Below, piece after piece: positions 26,317 through 27,186 of a DNA stretch of 27,186 nt. Within the stretch, counting starts at the first letter, position 1, and every line of letters starts with the position of its first letter. A program made the position numbers and the translations under genes. The notes below the pieces were generated by a model, which worked only from the letters and a program-made list of their open reading frames with translations, did no database searches and was not told where the DNA came from. Source of the stretch: an uncultured Mollicutes bacterium (GTDB lineage Bacteria; Bacillota_I; Bacilli_A; RFN20; CAG-826). The stretch spans positions 1-27,186 of the forward strand of contig UQFQ01000017.1 of NCBI GenBank assembly GCA_900540395.1, read 5' to 3'.

Positions 26317-26730
26317 TTAGTCAACGATTTCGAGGCCCATATTACGAGCACTTCCTTCGATGATTTTAACTGCTGCTTCAATGTCATTAGCGTTTAAATC
26401 TGGCATTTTATATTCAGCGATTTTCTTGATTTGTTCTTTAGTTACCTTACCAACTTTAGTGGTTTTGGCATTTGAACTTCCTTTAGCAATTCCAGCGGCC
26501 TTTAAAAGTAAACCTGTAACTGGGGAAGTTTTGATTTCCATGCTGAAGGATTTGTCTTCATAGGCTGTAATAATAACAGGTACAACCTCACCTTTTCTGT
26601 CAGCTGTTTTAGCATTAAATTCTGTACAGAACTTTGGCATAACAACGCCGGCACTAGCTAATTTTGGTCCTGGTTTTGCTTCGCCACCAGGAAGTTCCAT
26701 CTTAACTACTTTTGCGACTCTTTTTCCCAT
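26317..26730 (-). CDS. rplK: 50S ribosomal protein L11
   Basis: 137 residues. It forms the GTPase-associated centre with 23S rRNA and is needed for RelA-type stringent sensing. Landmarks are 'KVVKMELPGGEAKPGPKLASAGVVMPKFCTEFN'-type N-terminus and 'GSARNMGLEIVD' C-terminus. In the first motif the usual 'PA.PA/ P.GPALGq.Gvni' reads P-G-P-K-L-A-S-A-G-V-V-M, a lineage-specific variant. The ATG is preceded by AAGGAG. It is the first gene of the ribosomal operon in this window. Confidence 0.96.
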   Translation of the reverse strand: MGKRVAKVVKMELPGGEAKPGPKLASAGVVMPKFCTEFNAKTADRKGEVVPVIITAYEDKSFSMEIKTSPVTGLLLKAAGIAKGSSNAKTTKVGKVTKEQIKKIAEYKMPDLNANDIEAAVKIIEGSARNMGLEIVD

Positions 26731-26751
26731 TGTAGTTCTCCTTTCAATGTT

Positions 26752-26810
26752 AGTGGTTTGGAGTAGTTCGCCTCTCCTCCCACCTATTAGATAAATCTAA
26801 TAGCGACAGC
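26752..26810 (-). promoter_or_regulatory. Probable L1-binding autoregulatory leader of rplKA
   Basis: On the minus strand a perfect 8-bp hairpin CTATTAGA-TTTA-TCTAATAG (26784-26803) is followed by a second hairpin with an asymmetric internal loop: GUGG-GA-GGAG ... CUCC-AAA-CCAC (26753-26783). A short helix interrupted by an asymmetric GA-containing internal loop is the form of the ribosomal protein L1 site on 23S rRNA and on rplKA leaders. The position, 20 bases before the rplK ribosome binding site, fits. The assignment is by eye, not by covariance model. Confidence 0.6.
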
Positions 26811-26826
26811 TCTAATAAGCCGAAAC

Positions 26827-26893
26827 GCTTTATTAATATACCGAAAATGTATATATAAATCAAGCATTATTTTAATTTAAATTATTCGGTCAA
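26827..26893 (-). promoter_or_regulatory. Promoter region of the rplK operon
   Basis: A good sigma-A-type promoter: TTGATT (26858-26863), 17-bp spacer, TATATT (26835-26840), giving a start near 26828 and a leader of about 100 nt. A second candidate just upstream is TTGACC (26888-26893), 16-bp spacer, AATAAT (26866-26871). Confidence 0.6.
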
Positions 26894-26961
26894 ATTTTCT
26901 ATGACACAAGAAAGAAAAAATTAACCAAATGTTGCATAAGCCTTTTTCTGTGATAAGAAAT

Positions 26962-27126
26962 TTAAAATAACTTTTTTATTTCGCATAAACGTAAATGAGA
27001 AGATTTAAAATTTTCGTGAAAAATATGATTTTTGCAGAGTTTTTCAAAAATTAACCTGAAAATTTCATCTAATTTCAACATTTGTGCAATTAGTAAAATC
27101 GTAAACGAAAAGTTCGTTTTCTTCAT
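26962..27126 (-). other. Weak 54-codon open frame after the group II intron; doubtful gene or exon remnant
   Basis: An ATG at 27124-27126 opens a 54-residue frame (MKKTNFSFTILLIAQML..., Lys/Phe/Ile-rich) to TAA at 26962. The frame also stays open upstream into the intron's 3' end. No ribosome binding site is evident and I recognise no family, so it may be chance in AT-rich DNA or the 3' exon of a gene interrupted by the intron. The remaining spacer down to 26894 shows nothing else. Confidence 0.2.
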
Positions 27127-27132
27127 TGAATA

Positions 27133-27186
27133 ATCGAGTAGAGAGTGAAAAGTAATCCTTTTCCGCTCCCTCTCACACCACCGTAC
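27133..27186 (-). mobile_element. 3' end of a group II intron (domain V 3' strand and domain VI), truncated by the window edge
   Basis: Reading the minus strand from the edge, GTACGGTGGTGTGAGAGG matches the 3' strand of domain V and the V-VI linker of bacterial group II introns. It is followed by a domain VI hairpin (GAAAAG-GATTA-CTTTTC with outer GAG/CTC pairs) that leaves A27146 bulged as the branch-point candidate. Eight bases later the sequence reads CTAC, so the 3' splice site may be after 27138 (AC end). The further CTCGAT to 27133 is also often conserved, so the boundary is uncertain by about 5 bases. The reverse transcriptase and 5' end would lie outside the window. Confidence 0.75.

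Overview
This window comes from a very AT-rich Gram-positive-type genome, and every convincing gene lies on the minus strand. The gene order rplK-rplA-rplJ-rplL-(RsmC-like methyltransferase)-rpoB-rpoC is the standard Firmicutes arrangement. The RpoB rifampicin-pocket asparagine, the short GTG/ATG-started genes and the MBG/BspA-type surface proteins suggest an uncultured gut-type Bacilli lineage near the Mollicutes (RF39/RFN20-like or Erysipelotrichales-like). That placement is an inference. TAA, TAG and TGA are all used as stops, so the genetic code looks standard.

Right part (about 16270-27186, read right to left): the 3' end of a group II intron touches the window edge. It is followed by an AT-rich spacer with a weak 54-codon ORF, a promoter and a probable L1-binding leader. 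Then come rplK, rplA, a clear ribosomal L10 leader RNA, rplJ, rplL, a hairpin-U-tract attenuator, an RsmC/YbxB-like methyltransferase, rpoB and rpoC, closed by a strong terminator. This is housekeeping DNA with conserved autoregulatory elements.

Left part (about 160-15920): a tight co-directional accessory operon with gaps of 36 bp or less, or overlaps. It opens with palindromic DNA around a -10-like box and ends at a terminator at 162-196. In transcription order it encodes: a repeat-bearing lipoprotein; a three-helix membrane protein; a membrane-anchored BspA-type leucine-rich-repeat protein with a C-terminal cysteine motif; a membrane-anchored McrB-like AAA+ ATPase; a DUF2357-like protein whose C-terminus is a coiled coil; a second, nearly duplicate membrane-anchored AAA+ ATPase broken by a one-base frameshift; and two giant surface proteins built of MBG-like repeats and transglutaminase-like domains.

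The layout suggests a trans-envelope machine, with cytoplasmic AAA+ motors tethered to the membrane and coupled to extracellular adhesive or scaffold proteins. It loosely parallels the known MoxR/DUF58/transglutaminase operons but uses McrB-type ATPases. All three transglutaminase-like domains have lost the canonical catalytic Cys and His, so they are probably structural. Two of the internal genes carry reading-frame anomalies: a homopolymer deletion at 7571-7575, and an in-frame TAG followed by 162 open codons at 12588.
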